A stretch of 64,000 nt of DNA from Sphingobacteriales bacterium (GTDB taxonomy: Bacteria; Bacteroidota; Bacteroidia; Chitinophagales; Chitinophagaceae). The DNA lies in the NCBI GenBank assembly GCA_016219985.1, contig JACRJO010000010.1:164374-228373 (forward strand), written 5' to 3'. Both the position numbers and the translations under genes were made by a program. Below the pieces are notes generated by a model. It was not told the origin of the DNA and made no database searches. It saw nothing but the letters and a program-made list of their open reading frames with translations. This document shows, one piece after another, positions 1-9,115 of this stretch (positions are counted from its first letter, which is position 1; each line of letters starts with the position of its first letter).

Positions 1-136
1 AGACATACCGGGCATCCCCGATAGCATCCAGTAAGAGGTCAAGATCCCCCGAATTATTCAGCTCAACGGAGTTTTCCCGGATGAGGGAGGTCAGTTCATG
101 GCTGTCCCCTTTTTCATGGATCAATGAAATACGCAT
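1..136 (-). CDS. Erythromycin esterase-like protein, N-terminal fragment
   Basis: The first 45 residues can be read on the minus strand from the ATG at 134-136, and the gene runs off the left edge of the window. The segment ending LLLDAIGDARYV matches the usual beginning of erythromycin-esterase-family proteins, where a D-x-I-G-x-A-R-x-V motif precedes the GEASHG active-site stretch. That active site lies outside the window. The gene is divergent from the hydrolase and phosphoribosyltransferase genes on the right. These three families are often found together in stress clusters, which supports the call. There is no signal peptide in the visible part. Confidence 0.6.
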   Translation of the reverse strand, partial: MRISLIHEKGDSHELTSLIRENSVELNNSGDLDLLLDAIGDARYV

Positions 137-332
137 CTGCAGGGGGTTTGCAGGCAGAAGGTAACTACATTTTAACGCTGTAAAATATGACCAGATTCAT
201 TCTGTTGCATGAGTGAACTCACGGACGCCGGCTTTGGTGCCATAGTACATTTAATTGAAGCTGACCCGGTGCTGTTCCGGCCATGTTCTGTGAAATGCGG
301 ACAGCAGAAAGAAGAAACGGCGCTATACGATT

Positions 333-974
333 ATGGAAAAGCTGGTAGGCGAAAATGTTTTTATCCCGGTTGGGTCCGTTACTCTGGAAGGGCAACTGGT
401 ATTGCCGGAGCATGTGGGCAGTATTGTCATTTTTGCTCATGGCAGCGGCAGCAGCCGTTTCAGCCCGCGCAATAAATATGTGGCAGATGTGCTGAACGAA
501 AACGGCCTGGCCACTTTACTGGTGGATCTGCTCACTCCCAAAGAAGACCTGGCGCACAGTGCCCGTTTTGATATTTCATTGCTGACCCAGCGGCTGATCG
601 GTGTTACCAGGTGGATCAGGGAGCAACCCGTCTTTAAAAATTTCCAGGTTGGTTATTTCGGCGCCAGTACGGGGGCCGCTTCCGCCCTCGGTGCAGCGTC
701 TATCCTGTCATCATCCATAAAGGCGATCGTGTCAAGGGGAGGAAGGCCGGATCTGGCCCTGCGGTCCCTGCCCCTGGTCAAAGCGCCGGTACTGCTCATT
801 ATCGGTTCTCTCGATGACGAAGTGATTGAACTGAACCGCCAGGCGTATGAACAACTGGCAGGTATAAAGGAATTGGTGATCGTGGAAGGGGCCACGCATT
901 TATTTGAAGAACCGGGTAAGCTGCAGGAAGTGGCCAGCCTGGCGGTTAACTGGTTCCGGAAATACCTGGGTTGA
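333..974 (+). CDS. Alpha/beta hydrolase (dienelactone hydrolase-like)
   Basis: A 213-residue cytoplasmic alpha/beta hydrolase. The oxyanion-hole segment FAHGSGSS lies near residue 35, the nucleophile elbow GASTGA near residue 110, the acid in GSLDDEV near residue 160 and the histidine in GATHLF near residue 188, so the full catalytic triad is present. It is short for the family because there is no lid insertion. The next gene, a phosphoribosyltransferase, starts 32 bases downstream on the same strand. In other bacteria these two are sometimes fused or adjacent to erythromycin esterases. The substrate is unknown. Confidence 0.85.
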   Translation: MEKLVGENVFIPVGSVTLEGQLVLPEHVGSIVIFAHGSGSSRFSPRNKYVADVLNENGLATLLVDLLTPKEDLAHSARFDISLLTQRLIGVTRWIREQPVFKNFQVGYFGASTGAASALGAASILSSSIKAIVSRGGRPDLALRSLPLVKAPVLLIIGSLDDEVIELNRQAYEQLAGIKELVIVEGATHLFEEPGKLQEVASLAVNWFRKYLG

Positions 975-1006
975 AGAACTGACCGCATAATAAAAACAAC
1001 CTGTTT

Positions 1007-1654
1007 ATGTATTTCACAGACCGATATGATGCGGCTGCGCAATTGCTTCCCCTGCTTCTTCATTATAAAAAAGCGAAGGGGGTGATACTGGCTGTGCCGC
1101 GGGGGGGAGTGCCCATCGGGTATTACCTGTCCAATGCGCTGGAACTTCCGCTGGATTTATTGATGACCAAGAAGCTGGGCCACCCGGCAAATCCCGAATT
1201 TGCCATCGGCGCGGTAAGCATGGAGGACAGCCTGGTGGAAGAAACCCGGGACCTGCCTGAAGATTATATCAGTGATGAAATACTGCGGATCCGGGCACAA
1301 CTGAAGGAACGGTATAAAAAATTCATGGGCCATACACAACCAGCCCCGGTAAAAGGGAAAATTGTCATTGTGGTGGACGACGGGATCGCTACCGGCCGTA
1401 CCATTCTTTCCACGATCCGACTCCTGCGCCGGGGAGAACCGGAAAAGATCGTGGTGGCGGTTCCGGTGGCCTCCGCGGAAGCGGCCCGGAGAATCAGCCG
1501 GGAAGTGGATGAATTTATCTGTCCCCATATTCCTCCTGATTTTTTCGGGGTGGGGAATTTTTACGACGATTTTTCGCAGGTGGAAGACGGGGAAGTGATA
1601 CATTTATTAAAGGAACTGGAGAAAGAAGGGCGGTTGCTGCCAAATCACGTTTAA
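1007..1654 (+). CDS. Phosphoribosyltransferase family protein
   Basis: A 215-residue type I phosphoribosyltransferase-fold protein. The PRPP-binding loop is seen as IVVDDGIATGRT near residues 122-134, with the acidic pair followed by the T-G-R-T phosphate loop. An early LAVPRGGVPIG segment (near residue 28) is typical of the subfamily that sits beside dienelactone hydrolases and erythromycin esterases. It probably acts in the cytoplasm, but the base or other acceptor is not known. It lies between the hydrolase (32-base gap) and the CDP-alcohol phosphatidyltransferase (3-base gap), so the three are probably cotranscribed. Confidence 0.85.
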   Translation: MYFTDRYDAAAQLLPLLLHYKKAKGVILAVPRGGVPIGYYLSNALELPLDLLMTKKLGHPANPEFAIGAVSMEDSLVEETRDLPEDYISDEILRIRAQLKERYKKFMGHTQPAPVKGKIVIVVDDGIATGRTILSTIRLLRRGEPEKIVVAVPVASAEAARRISREVDEFICPHIPPDFFGVGNFYDDFSQVEDGEVIHLLKELEKEGRLLPNHV

Positions 1655-1657
1655 TCA

Positions 1658-2299
1658 TTGCTGTTATATATTATCCCGTTGACTTCCATCCATCATACCC
1701 GGGCCTACTATGTCATTAACGGTATTACCCTGTACCGGATCGTCATCGTGCCCCTGTTGTTGTGGCTCTTGTTTACCGGCCGCCACGTACTTTTCAGCTG
1801 GGGGATCGCCCTCAGCTTTTTCACCGACCTGGTCGATGGCTTCCTCGCCCGGAAATTTCGTGTTACCAGTATCGCGGGAACCAAACTGGATTCCATCGGC
1901 GATGATCTTACCGTGGCGGTGGCTGTTACCGGGCTGGTAAAGATCCACCCGGTTTTTGTAAAAGAACAGCTATGGATATTGATCCTGCTGGCCGTACTGT
2001 TTGTACTGCAGGTGGGATATGCGCTGATCCGTTACCGGAAGATGTCCAATTTTCATACCTGGCTGGCCAAAACGGCAGCCCTGCTGCAGGGCATTTTCCT
2101 GATCCTTACTTTTTTTGCAGGCGAACCCCTGCCCGTTCTTTTCTATATCGCAGCGGGAATCACGATGCTCGAATTAACCGAAGAGATTATCATGGTGCAC
2201 CTGCTGCCCCGGTGGAGAGCCAATGTACACGGCCTGTTCCAGGTCTGGCAGGAGCAAAAACAAAAGCGGGCACCCGGGGATGCCCGCCCTGCAGAATAA
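1658..2299 (+). CDS. CDP-alcohol phosphatidyltransferase family membrane protein
   Basis: The family signature D-x2-DG-x2-AR-x8-G-x3-D-x3-D is complete, running from DLVDGFLAR near residue 57 to the final aspartate of the DSIGD segment. Several hydrophobic segments flank it, so this is an inner-membrane enzyme that transfers a phosphoalcohol from CDP-diacylglycerol or a similar donor. The acceptor cannot be told from sequence. No ATG precedes the conserved region: the frame opens with TTG at 1658, only 3 bases after the previous stop, and a second TTG at 1679 is an alternative start. The 3' end of the gene also contains the hairpin that terminates the opposing hsp20 transcript. Confidence 0.85.
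   Translation: MLLYIIPLTSIHHTRAYYVINGITLYRIVIVPLLLWLLFTGRHVLFSWGIALSFFTDLVDGFLARKFRVTSIAGTKLDSIGDDLTVAVAVTGLVKIHPVFVKEQLWILILLAVLFVLQVGYALIRYRKMSNFHTWLAKTAALLQGIFLILTFFAGEPLPVLFYIAAGITMLELTEEIIMVHLLPRWRANVHGLFQVWQEQKQKRAPGDARPAE
2255..2287 (-). terminator. Intrinsic terminator of the Hsp20 gene
   Basis: Read on the minus strand, a 7-bp stem GCGGGCA/TGCCCGC at 2266-2287 is followed by TTTTGTTTTTG. It lies just downstream of the Hsp20 stop and inside the end of the convergent CDP-alcohol phosphatidyltransferase gene. Confidence 0.65.
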
Positions 2300-2309
2300 T
2301 TCAGACTGC

Positions 2310-2702
2310 TTACTGAATGACGATTTCCTTTTTCAGCGCTTGTTTACCCGCAATGACTGGGAGACTGACCTGCAGCACCCCATCCGTATACCGGGCCGTG
2401 ATGGCGCTTTTGTCAATACTTTCATCCAGGGTAAAGGTCCGTTTAAAACCACCGCGGCTGTATTCCCGCAGGATCCAGTCCGGCCGGGGAAATCCTTCCG
2501 GCGGGTTGTAGGAGACGGTGAGCTCATTCCCGTTCACGTCCAGGTGAAAATGTTCCCGGATGCGGCCGGGTGCGAAAACGAGCATTTCGTAGCTGCTGCC
2601 TGTCTTGTAAATGTTGACAGCAGCCCGTTGCATGGAGCGGATAAACAGGGGCCTGTTTCCGTGTGTGTTGCCTTTTGCGGCACATGACTGATTGTAGTAC
2701 AT
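2310..2702 (-). CDS. Hsp20/alpha-crystallin family small heat-shock protein
   Basis: A 130-residue small heat-shock protein. The alpha-crystallin domain covers about residues 35-125. It shows the typical Y-E-M-x-V-F-A-P-G start, the turn at G-N-E-L-T-V, the F-x-R-T-F-T-L strand and the G-V-L-Q-V-S-L-P strand. The usual C-terminal I-x-I/V tail is present as EIVIQ. It is expected to act as an ATP-independent holdase in the cytoplasm. It converges on the upstream cluster and does not share its transcript. A small heat-shock protein beside phosphoribosyltransferase, hydrolase and erythromycin esterase genes fits a stress cluster. Confidence 0.9.
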   Translation of the reverse strand: MYYNQSCAAKGNTHGNRPLFIRSMQRAAVNIYKTGSSYEMLVFAPGRIREHFHLDVNGNELTVSYNPPEGFPRPDWILREYSRGGFKRTFTLDESIDKSAITARYTDGVLQVSLPVIAGKQALKKEIVIQ

Positions 2703-3084
2703 GTTGTTACTTTTTAAATTAAAAAAATAGTTACGCCTTTCCTGCAGTAAAAACGTGCCGGGACTGTTTCCCTGCTATTCTGGCATAGGGTAAACCGTAT
2801 TAATACGGCTGCCGTTTTGCTGGTTGGTTGAAATGACCGGCCTTTATTCAGTATTTACGGGTTCGGCCGTTTTTAACGGGGAATGAACTGATTATAATTT
2901 GGTAATGGATTGAGTATAGTCATTGAATAACAGGCGGTAAACGCCAACCTTGCAAGCTGATTGTACCTGTGCCTGCGGCCTTTTGCCGGCGGGCGCTTCA
3001 AATAACCCGCCACCGGGTTGGCTATCATGAAAAGGCTTTCTATTCTTTCTGAATCGAGTAACTTACAAGTAAATCCCTTGCAAC
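2703..3084. other. Intergenic region between hsp20 and the carboxylase operon
   Basis: These 382 bases lie between divergent genes. They must carry the promoters for hsp20 (leftward) and for the carboxylase operon (rightward), but no exact -33/-7 pair could be assigned. An open frame on the minus strand (2873-3097) overlaps the carrier-protein start, matches no family I know and looks spurious. Confidence 0.4.
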
Positions 3085-3576
3085 ATGGCAGAAACAACTA
3101 AAACCTATAAGGTTAAGGCAAATGATTTTGTCTTTTCTTTTGACCAGGCAGATATTGACGCGGCGGACTTTATTAAAAAATCCACGGAGGACTTTAATAT
3201 TATCCGGGGAAACCGCTCGGTCAATGCCCGGCTGCTGGAGTCAGACAGCGTCGGCAAAAAACTGAAACTGGAAATTGACGGGGAGAGTTTTGAACTCGAG
3301 ATCAAAGACGAACTGGACCAGATGCTCGACAGCATGGGTTTCAGTACAGCTTCCACCAAACATATTAAAGAGATCAAAGCGCCCATGCCGGGCCTGGTGC
3401 TGGATATTGCGGTCAAAGAAGGACAGGAAGTAAAAGAAGGGGACCGCATCCTGATCCTGGAAGCCATGAAAATGGAAAACAGCATCATGATCCAGAGCAA
3501 CGCGGTGATCAAACGCATTGCCGTTACACCTGGTCAGGCCGTGGATAAAAACCAGGTACTGGTGGAACTGGAATAA
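3085..3576 (+). CDS. Biotin carboxyl carrier protein of an acyl-CoA carboxylase
   Basis: A 163-residue carrier subunit. The C-terminal biotinyl domain (about residues 95-163) has the biotinylation motif EAMKMEN, with Lys129 as the modified residue, and the preceding APMPGLV segment. The N-terminal 90 residues form the less conserved part that contacts the other subunits. It is the first gene of a three-gene operon with biotin carboxylase (20-base gap) and carboxyltransferase. The pairing with a PccB-type carboxyltransferase suggests propionyl-CoA or another short acyl-CoA as substrate, not only acetyl-CoA. Confidence 0.9.
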   Translation: MAETTKTYKVKANDFVFSFDQADIDAADFIKKSTEDFNIIRGNRSVNARLLESDSVGKKLKLEIDGESFELEIKDELDQMLDSMGFSTASTKHIKEIKAPMPGLVLDIAVKEGQEVKEGDRILILEAMKMENSIMIQSNAVIKRIAVTPGQAVDKNQVLVELE

Positions 3577-3596
3577 TCAACATTAAAAAGATCCGG

Positions 3597-5072
3597 ATGA
3601 AAAAAATATTAGTTGCCAACCGGGGCGAAATTGCCCTGCGCATCATGCGGACGATCCGCAAAATGGGAATTAAATCTGTTGCCGTGTACTCTGAAGCCGA
3701 CCGGCATTCCCCCCATGTATTATTTGCAGATGAAGCGGTTTGTATCGGGCCGCCTCCTTCCAACCAGTCTTACCTGAATGGCGACAAGATCATTGAGGTA
3801 AGCAAGGCGCTGGGAGTGGACGGAATTCACCCGGGCTATGGATTCCTGAGTGAGAATGCAGACTTCGCCCAGAAAGTCACCGATGCCGGGATCGAATTCA
3901 TCGGCCCCACACCCGAAGCCATGCGGGTCATGGGTTCCAAGCTGGCCGCGAAAGAAAGCGTGAAGAAATACAATATCCCGATGGTGCCGGGTATTGACCG
4001 GGCCATTGTGGATGCGAACGAAGCCATTGATGTGGCGAACCGGATCGGGTACCCGGTCCTGATCAAAGCATCGGCCGGCGGCGGGGGTAAGGGGATGCGT
4101 ATCGTGGAAAAGGCAGATGATATGCAGGAACAAATGGAAAGGGCGGTCAGTGAAGCGAAATCCTCTTTCGGCGACGGGTCCGTGTTCATCGAAAAATACG
4201 TGACCTCCCCCCGGCATATTGAAGTGCAGGTGGTGGCCGATAAATACGGGAATGTGATCCATGGACTGGAACGGGAATGCAGTATCCAGCGCCGTCACCA
4301 GAAAGTAATTGAAGAAACCCCTTCGGCCATCGTGACCCCGGAGATGCGGGAGCGGATCGGTGAAGCCGCTGTGCTGGTGGCCAAATCCTGTAACTATGTA
4401 AGCACCGGTACCGTGGAATTCCTTGTGGATGATAAACTCAATTTTTATTTCCTCGAAATGAATACCCGCCTGCAGGTAGAACACCCCGTTTCTGAAATGA
4501 TCATCGGGCTCGACCTGGTGGAACAGCAGATCCGGATTGCGCGGGGAGAAAAACTCGCCGTGACACAGGAAGATATCCAATGCAACGGGCATGCCATTGA
4601 ACTCCGGGTCTATGCGGAGGATCCGCTGAATAATTTTTTACCTTCTATCGGCACTTTGACAAAATACCAGCCCCCCGTGGGCGAAGGCATCCGGGTGGAT
4701 GACGGGTATGAAGAGGGAATGACCATCCCGATCTATTATGACCCGATGATCGCCAAACTGGTGGTGCATGGCAAAACCCGGACCGAAGCGATCCAGAAAA
4801 TGCTCCAGGCCATCAAGGAGTATAAGATCGAAGGCGTGGCAACCACCCTGCCCTTCGGCACATTTGTGTTCGAGCACGACGCGTTCTTCTCCGGGAAATT
4901 TGACACCCATTTTGTGAAGAATTATTATACACCGGAAAAGATCAAGGAAAAACAAAAGGCCAACGCGGAGATCGCGGCGCTGGTGGCCCTCAAATACTGG
5001 CAGGAACAAAAGAAAATGCTGGGCCCGGTTGAACACCGCTCCACCAGCTGGAAGCGGCGCCTTGCTCACTGA
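3597..5072 (+). CDS. Biotin carboxylase subunit of an acyl-CoA carboxylase
   Basis: A 491-residue biotin carboxylase, which uses ATP and bicarbonate to carboxylate carrier-bound biotin. It begins with KKILVANRGEIA, has the ATP-grasp glycine loop ASAGGGGKGM near residue 163, the E-M-N-T-R-L-Q-V-E-H-P-V active-site stretch near residue 290 and the C-terminal domain R-V-Y-A-E-D-P. It is about 40 residues longer than E. coli AccC (about 450); the extra lies at the C-terminus and is rich in Lys and Glu. It is the middle gene of the carboxylase operon and its product acts in the cytoplasm. Confidence 0.95.
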   Translation: MKKILVANRGEIALRIMRTIRKMGIKSVAVYSEADRHSPHVLFADEAVCIGPPPSNQSYLNGDKIIEVSKALGVDGIHPGYGFLSENADFAQKVTDAGIEFIGPTPEAMRVMGSKLAAKESVKKYNIPMVPGIDRAIVDANEAIDVANRIGYPVLIKASAGGGGKGMRIVEKADDMQEQMERAVSEAKSSFGDGSVFIEKYVTSPRHIEVQVVADKYGNVIHGLERECSIQRRHQKVIEETPSAIVTPEMRERIGEAAVLVAKSCNYVSTGTVEFLVDDKLNFYFLEMNTRLQVEHPVSEMIIGLDLVEQQIRIARGEKLAVTQEDIQCNGHAIELRVYAEDPLNNFLPSIGTLTKYQPPVGEGIRVDDGYEEGMTIPIYYDPMIAKLVVHGKTRTEAIQKMLQAIKEYKIEGVATTLPFGTFVFEHDAFFSGKFDTHFVKNYYTPEKIKEKQKANAEIAALVALKYWQEQKKMLGPVEHRSTSWKRRLAH

Positions 5073-5142
5073 CTTTGCAGGCAGCAGGTTCCGCTTTTGC
5101 TGCGGGATATGCAGGATGATTTAAAACCAAAAATCGAAAACA

Positions 5143-6684
5143 ATGAAACCAAAAATGGATATACTCAGGGAGAAAATAGAAGAAGGTAAACTGGGTGGCG
5201 GCCTGAAAAGGATCGAGGCGCAGCATAAAAAAGGCAAACTGACGGCGCGAGAAAGGGTGGAGCTGCTGATGGATCCCGGTTCCTTCGAGGAAATCGGGGC
5301 GCTGGTGACGCACCGTACCAAGGAGTTTGGTATGGAAGACCAGAAATTTTATGGCGATGGGGTGATCACCGGCTATGGAACGGTGAACGGGAGACTGGTT
5401 TATGTATTTGCCCAGGACTTCACGGTGTTTGGTGGCTCCTTGTCTGAAACGCATGCAGAAAAGATCTGCCGCATAATGGATATGGCCATGAAGGCCGGTG
5501 CCCCGATGATCGGGCTGAATGACTCCGGGGGCGCCCGTATCCAGGAAGGGGTGCGTTCGCTCGGGGGATATGCCGATATTTTTTACCGGAATGTGCAAAC
5601 TTCCGGGGTGATCCCGCAGATCTCAGCTATCATGGGGCCCTGCGCCGGTGGTGCCGTGTATTCACCCGCTATGACGGACTTTACTATTATGGTGGAGAAT
5701 ACCAGTTATATGTTTGTGACCGGTCCCAACGTGGTAAAGACCGTGACCAATGAAGAAGTAAGTTCCGAGGAACTGGGCGGCGCATCCACGCATTCCACCA
5801 AATCCGGGGTCACGCATCTTACCGCCCTGAACGATATGGATTGCATCAACCAGGTGAAGAAACTGCTGAGCTATATGCCGCAGAACTGCGAGGATGTGGT
5901 GGTGAAATATCCCTACACCCTCGGGGATGAGACAAGGGAAGTGCTGGAAAATATCGTTCCGGCCAGTGCCAACCAGCCCTATGATATCCGCAGTGTAATT
6001 GAAGGGATTTGCGATACGGATTCCTTTTTTGAAATACATAAATATTATGCGGATAATATTGTGGTCGGCTTTGCCCGTATTGCCGGGAGAAGTATCGGGA
6101 TCGTGGCCAACCAGCCGATGAGCCTGGCGGGTGTGCTCGATATCGAAAGTTCCAAGAAGGGAGCCCGCTTTACCCGGTTCTGCGATTGTTTCAATATCCC
6201 GTTGCTGGTATTGGTGGATGTGCCGGGCTTCCTGCCGGGTACCGACCAGGAATGGAACGGGATCATCACCAATGGCGCCAAATTACTGTATGCGCTGAGT
6301 GAGGCCACGGTGCCGAGATGTACCGTGATCACCCGTAAAGCCTATGGTGGCGCTTATGATGTGATGAACTCCAAACATATCGGCGCGGATATGAACTATG
6401 CCTGGCCCACAGCGGAGATCGCGGTAATGGGAGCCAAGGGCGCCAGCGAGATCATCTTCAAGAACGAGATTGCCGCTGCTGAAGACCCGGCCAAAAAACT
6501 GCTGGAGAAAGAAGCGGAGTTTGCCGAGTTGTTTGCCAACCCCTATACGGCTGCGGAAAGAGGTTTTATTGATGAAGTGATCGAACCGAAGGAGACCCGG
6601 AAAAAACTCATCAAGGCCTTTGCCATGCTGGAGAATAAAGTGGCCAAACGCCCGAGGAAAAAGCACGGGAACATCCCGTTGTAA
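5143..6684 (+). CDS. Acyl-CoA (probably propionyl-CoA) carboxylase, carboxyltransferase subunit
   Basis: A 513-residue carboxyltransferase of the PccB/MmdA family. Crotonase-like halves are seen with [13 protein letters not shown] near residue 125, [12 protein letters not shown] near residue 165 and the second-half signature DVPGFLPGT near residue 360. It transfers the carboxyl group from biotin to an acyl-CoA, most likely giving methylmalonyl-CoA. A decarboxylase role (MmdA) is possible in principle, but no membrane decarboxylase subunit lies nearby and a biotin carboxylase gene is adjacent, which favours carboxylation. Its stop codon abuts the stop of the convergent peptidase gene with no gap. 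Confidence 0.9.
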   Translation: MKPKMDILREKIEEGKLGGGLKRIEAQHKKGKLTARERVELLMDPGSFEEIGALVTHRTKEFGMEDQKFYGDGVITGYGTVNGRLVYVFAQDFTVFGGSLSETHAEKICRIMDMAMKAGAPMIGLNDSGGARIQEGVRSLGGYADIFYRNVQTSGVIPQISAIMGPCAGGAVYSPAMTDFTIMVENTSYMFVTGPNVVKTVTNEEVSSEELGGASTHSTKSGVTHLTALNDMDCINQVKKLLSYMPQNCEDVVVKYPYTLGDETREVLENIVPASANQPYDIRSVIEGICDTDSFFEIHKYYADNIVVGFARIAGRSIGIVANQPMSLAGVLDIESSKKGARFTRFCDCFNIPLLVLVDVPGFLPGTDQEWNGIITNGAKLLYALSEATVPRCTVITRKAYGGAYDVMNSKHIGADMNYAWPTAEIAVMGAKGASEIIFKNEIAAAEDPAKKLLEKEAEFAELFANPYTAAERGFIDEVIEPKETRKKLIKAFAMLENKVAKRPRKKHGNIPL

Positions 6685-7497
6685 TCATCCTTCGGTAAAC
6701 CCGGCCTGGGCGGGACCCGCCGGGGAGGGACGGAAGATAAGGACCAGCAACTGGTATAATTCCGGGTTTTTTCTTTCCAGCAGATCGGGGCGCTCAAAAA
6801 AGTATTCAGCCGCTACCGCAAAGAATTCCGCTTCATTACTCGCGCCATAGGGATTGATATCGGAACGGTTCTCCCTGATCTTCCTGATTTCCTTTTGCAT
6901 GGCCTGGAGCCAGGGGAGCACGTATTGCCGTTGCAGCAGTATTTCCGGGATACCATCCACGGCGCCATCGGTCTTGTCCACGAGGTGTACAAATTCATGA
7001 ATGGCTGTATTCGCCTTGCCGGTCTTGTTCAGGAAAGCTTGTCTTAATTCGTGCTGTGAGAGTACCATGGCTCCGTTCAGCGCCCCGTCACCCACCATCC
7101 CGAGTATGGAGCGGTCGCTTCCCTGTTGTTCAAAATCATGGTTGAATGAATCAGGATAGAGCAATACTTCCCGGAGATTGATATACTCCCATTCGGGAAA
7201 GGCAAAGATGGGAATAACGGCGCTGGCGGCTACCAGCACTTTATCCAGGTCTTCCACTGTTGTTTTTACACCGGTGATCCGCACCTGCGACAGGAATTGC
7301 TGGATTCTTTTTTCAAAGGCGCTCTTTGATGGTTCGTCTAACTGCGCATAGAATTCCGATTGCGTGGCAAGAATTTCCCGCCAGGATCCGGGGAAGGGCG
7401 GGAGCGGTAACGGCTCCTTTTTTTTAGTGCGGAGCAACAGGTTGAGCAGCAGTACCAGGACAGCCAGTACAAAAATGATCAGGAGGGAGGTTTCCAT
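6685..7497 (-). CDS. MtfA-like zinc peptidase, M90 family
   Basis: An MtfA-type metallopeptidase with an added N-terminal membrane anchor. From the ATG at 7497 the protein starts with a hydrophobic segment (about residues 2-22); an upstream ATG at 7533 adds 12 residues and is less likely. The zinc motif HEFVH is followed by D-K-T-D-G-A-V-D-G and later N-E-A-E-F-F-A-V-A-A-E-Y-F-F, where the third ligand (glutamate) sits, as in MtfA. In E. coli MtfA acts on the glucose-phosphotransferase regulator Mlc; no such system is visible here, so the substrate is unknown. Confidence 0.85.
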   Translation of the reverse strand: METSLLIIFVLAVLVLLLNLLLRTKKKEPLPLPPFPGSWREILATQSEFYAQLDEPSKSAFEKRIQQFLSQVRITGVKTTVEDLDKVLVAASAVIPIFAFPEWEYINLREVLLYPDSFNHDFEQQGSDRSILGMVGDGALNGAMVLSQHELRQAFLNKTGKANTAIHEFVHLVDKTDGAVDGIPEILLQRQYVLPWLQAMQKEIRKIRENRSDINPYGASNEAEFFAVAAEYFFERPDLLERKNPELYQLLVLIFRPSPAGPAQAGFTEG

Positions 7498-7592
7498 TGG
7501 ATATGAATGTAAGAAGCTTGGGTTAAAAATCAATGCGGGGTAAAGGATGATTGGGGAAGACGGGAAGTCAGAAAGACCGGAAGTTGGGTTGT

Positions 7593-7934
7593 TCAGATCA
7601 GTTCTTTATTGGCGGCGGCGAGGAAGCAAAGCCCGATGAGCAGGGAGGGGATTGCGAAGATCAGCCCGATGGCGATCTCCTGGTGATAAAGAAAATACCC
7701 GGCCAGCAGCAAGGCGCCGGCCAGCAGCAGGCGGCCGCCCCAGAGCGGACTGTACCAGGACAGGAGGAAGCCGGCAAAAGTGAGCAGGGTATAAGGCAGG
7801 AAATGTAAAAGATCCGTTCCGGTACCACTCAGGATATCCGGCATTCCTTTTCCCATAAAGAAAGCGGCAAAAAAAGCCGTAACCAGCACACCACTGATAC
7901 GGCCTGTCCAAATAAGGATCATGTGTTGTTTCAT
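7593..7934 (-). CDS. Small integral membrane protein of unknown function
   Basis: A 113-residue protein made almost entirely of hydrophobic stretches, with about four predicted membrane segments and a short charged end AANKELI. It resembles the small conserved membrane proteins of Bacteroidota with no assigned role. It is followed, on the same strand and about 60 bases away, by the peptidase start region. The overlapping frame at 7606-7968 is a shadow of this gene. Confidence 0.6.
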   Translation of the reverse strand: MKQHMILIWTGRISGVLVTAFFAAFFMGKGMPDILSGTGTDLLHFLPYTLLTFAGFLLSWYSPLWGGRLLLAGALLLAGYFLYHQEIAIGLIFAIPSLLIGLCFLAAANKELI

Positions 7935-8006
7935 GGCACTGGGGTATGTTTAAAAATGTCGCTTTCAAAAAATACTATGAGCGTCGAAACCCGGAATCTG
8001 CCATCG

Positions 8007-8058
8007 GTCTCGCAACTCGCAGCTCAAAGCTCGCAGCTCATAGCTAATCTACAGCTCC
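8007..8058. repeat. Intergenic short-word repeat, copy 1
   Basis: A degenerate run of 7-base words (CTCGCAG, CTCGCAA, CTCAAAG, CTCATAG) begins with GTCTCGCAA and ends with CTCATAGCTAA. A second copy with the same beginning and end lies at 56232-56287. It is noncoding and sits downstream of a minus-strand lipoprotein gene. Confidence 0.7.
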
Positions 8059-8101
8059 GCCAAAAGATACTTAACCCGGTCAGCTTGTTCCCACCCGGTT
8101 C

Positions 8102-8761
8102 TCACATCGCTTTTTTTACCTGCTCCTCTTTCAAATTCACCAGTACATTCTTTTTCACCAGGTCGTTGCTGATCATCCTGCCGTATTCATCGCCCATGCG
8201 TTCGGAAGAAGCCGGGTCGAAGGACTGGCTCTGTGCGGAATAGAGCAGGTTATTTGTCTTCAGGTCGTAGAGGTTGGATTCCCAGAAGTACTTGGTGTCT
8301 TCGGTATAGTACCCTTCTGAATAGATCCGGCCATACATGGTCCGGGAATAACCCCAGAAGCGATTGTAGTAAACACGGTAAGGCGTGTACTGCACCCGTC
8401 CCGGCACATAGAACCGTTCCCGGGTCTTATCCAGCAGCACGACGGTGAGCACGGCATCGACGCCTGAGTTCCGCAATTTGCTGATGGCTTGTTCTTCGTT
8501 CAGGTTCTCAAATGTTTTGGGATTGTATTCATCGCAGGAGCAGCTGGCATCATAGCCCAGGTTTTTGAGTTCAGCCACCAGGTGTTGTTCCATGTTCTCA
8601 CGTAAGGACCGGTCATTTTCGCGGATCAGTCCCAGCACGATGATCTTCTTAAAGGCTTGCGGCTGTACATTGTCTGCTTTCCAGGAGCTGGTGATACGGG
8701 AGGAACTGCATCCAGGCAGGAGGAATAATAACAAGACAGCCAGTTTTAATAGCTGTTTCAT
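8102..8761 (-). CDS. Lipoprotein of unknown function
   Basis: A 219-residue protein with a lipoprotein signal peptide ending LLPGC, with Cys18 as the probable lipidated residue. The mature part begins with SSRITSSWKADN, then a strand KIIVLGL and a region consistent with an alpha/beta domain that ends in a Tyr-rich stretch (VYYNRFWGYSR). Similar lipoproteins are common in Bacteroidota, but I cannot name a function. It is the last gene before the cytochrome locus and is divergent from it. Confidence 0.7.
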   Translation of the reverse strand: MKQLLKLAVLLLFLLPGCSSSRITSSWKADNVQPQAFKKIIVLGLIRENDRSLRENMEQHLVAELKNLGYDASCSCDEYNPKTFENLNEEQAISKLRNSGVDAVLTVVLLDKTRERFYVPGRVQYTPYRVYYNRFWGYSRTMYGRIYSEGYYTEDTKYFWESNLYDLKTNNLLYSAQSQSFDPASSERMGDEYGRMISNDLVKKNVLVNLKEEQVKKAM

Positions 8762-9115
8762 CTGTCATTGGTTTAATATACCAGTAATGTAACACGTCAA
8801 TGGAGGCCTTTACTATGACCGAACTCATTACAAGTAGTGAAACAGGTCAGTTTGGGAATTTCCCCTGGTCTATTATTATTAATGTGGCTTATAAATAAGG
8901 TTCTTAAAAGGGGAGCAGAAACTCCGGGCCGGGTATGCAATTTTTGGTTGTTCAAGCACATTTTTCGGATCAGGCGCAAGAGTATTTTTATATAAATAAT
9001 TATTAATCATTTAGTTATATAATTTTTTCAATTATGACTCTCATCATTATTCTGCCTGTTTCCCGTCATATAGCAAAAGAGACTAATGGGTTACTTTTAA
9101 GCCAAGTCAACTGAA
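8762..9115. other. AT-rich intergenic region upstream of the cytochrome locus
   Basis: A 354-base region between the divergent lipoprotein and NHL genes. It is strongly AT-rich between about 8975 and 9035. The right part holds the TATGA-N6-TCATT-N16-GTCATA element described separately. No gene is seen. Confidence 0.5.
9033..9070 (+). promoter_or_regulatory. Cytochrome-locus promoter element 1
   Basis: TATGA-N6-TCATT (9033-9048), then 16 bases, then GTCATA (9065-9070), ending 45 bases before the NHL gene start. The same arrangement with the same spacings occurs at 11864-11901, upstream of the tetraheme gene. The first part has the 5-6-5 geometry of Crp-type operators. Alternatively TCATT and GTCATA, 16 bases apart, could be the -35 and -10 of an ECF sigma factor. 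Confidence 0.5.

Noticed and set aside
2873..3097. Minus-strand frame of 74 codons before the carrier-protein gene
   Set aside because: It overlaps the carrier-protein start and has no recognisable features.
3720..4592. Long minus-strand open frame of 290 codons
   Set aside because: It is a shadow of the biotin carboxylase gene and has no domain; the plus-strand frame is clearly conserved.
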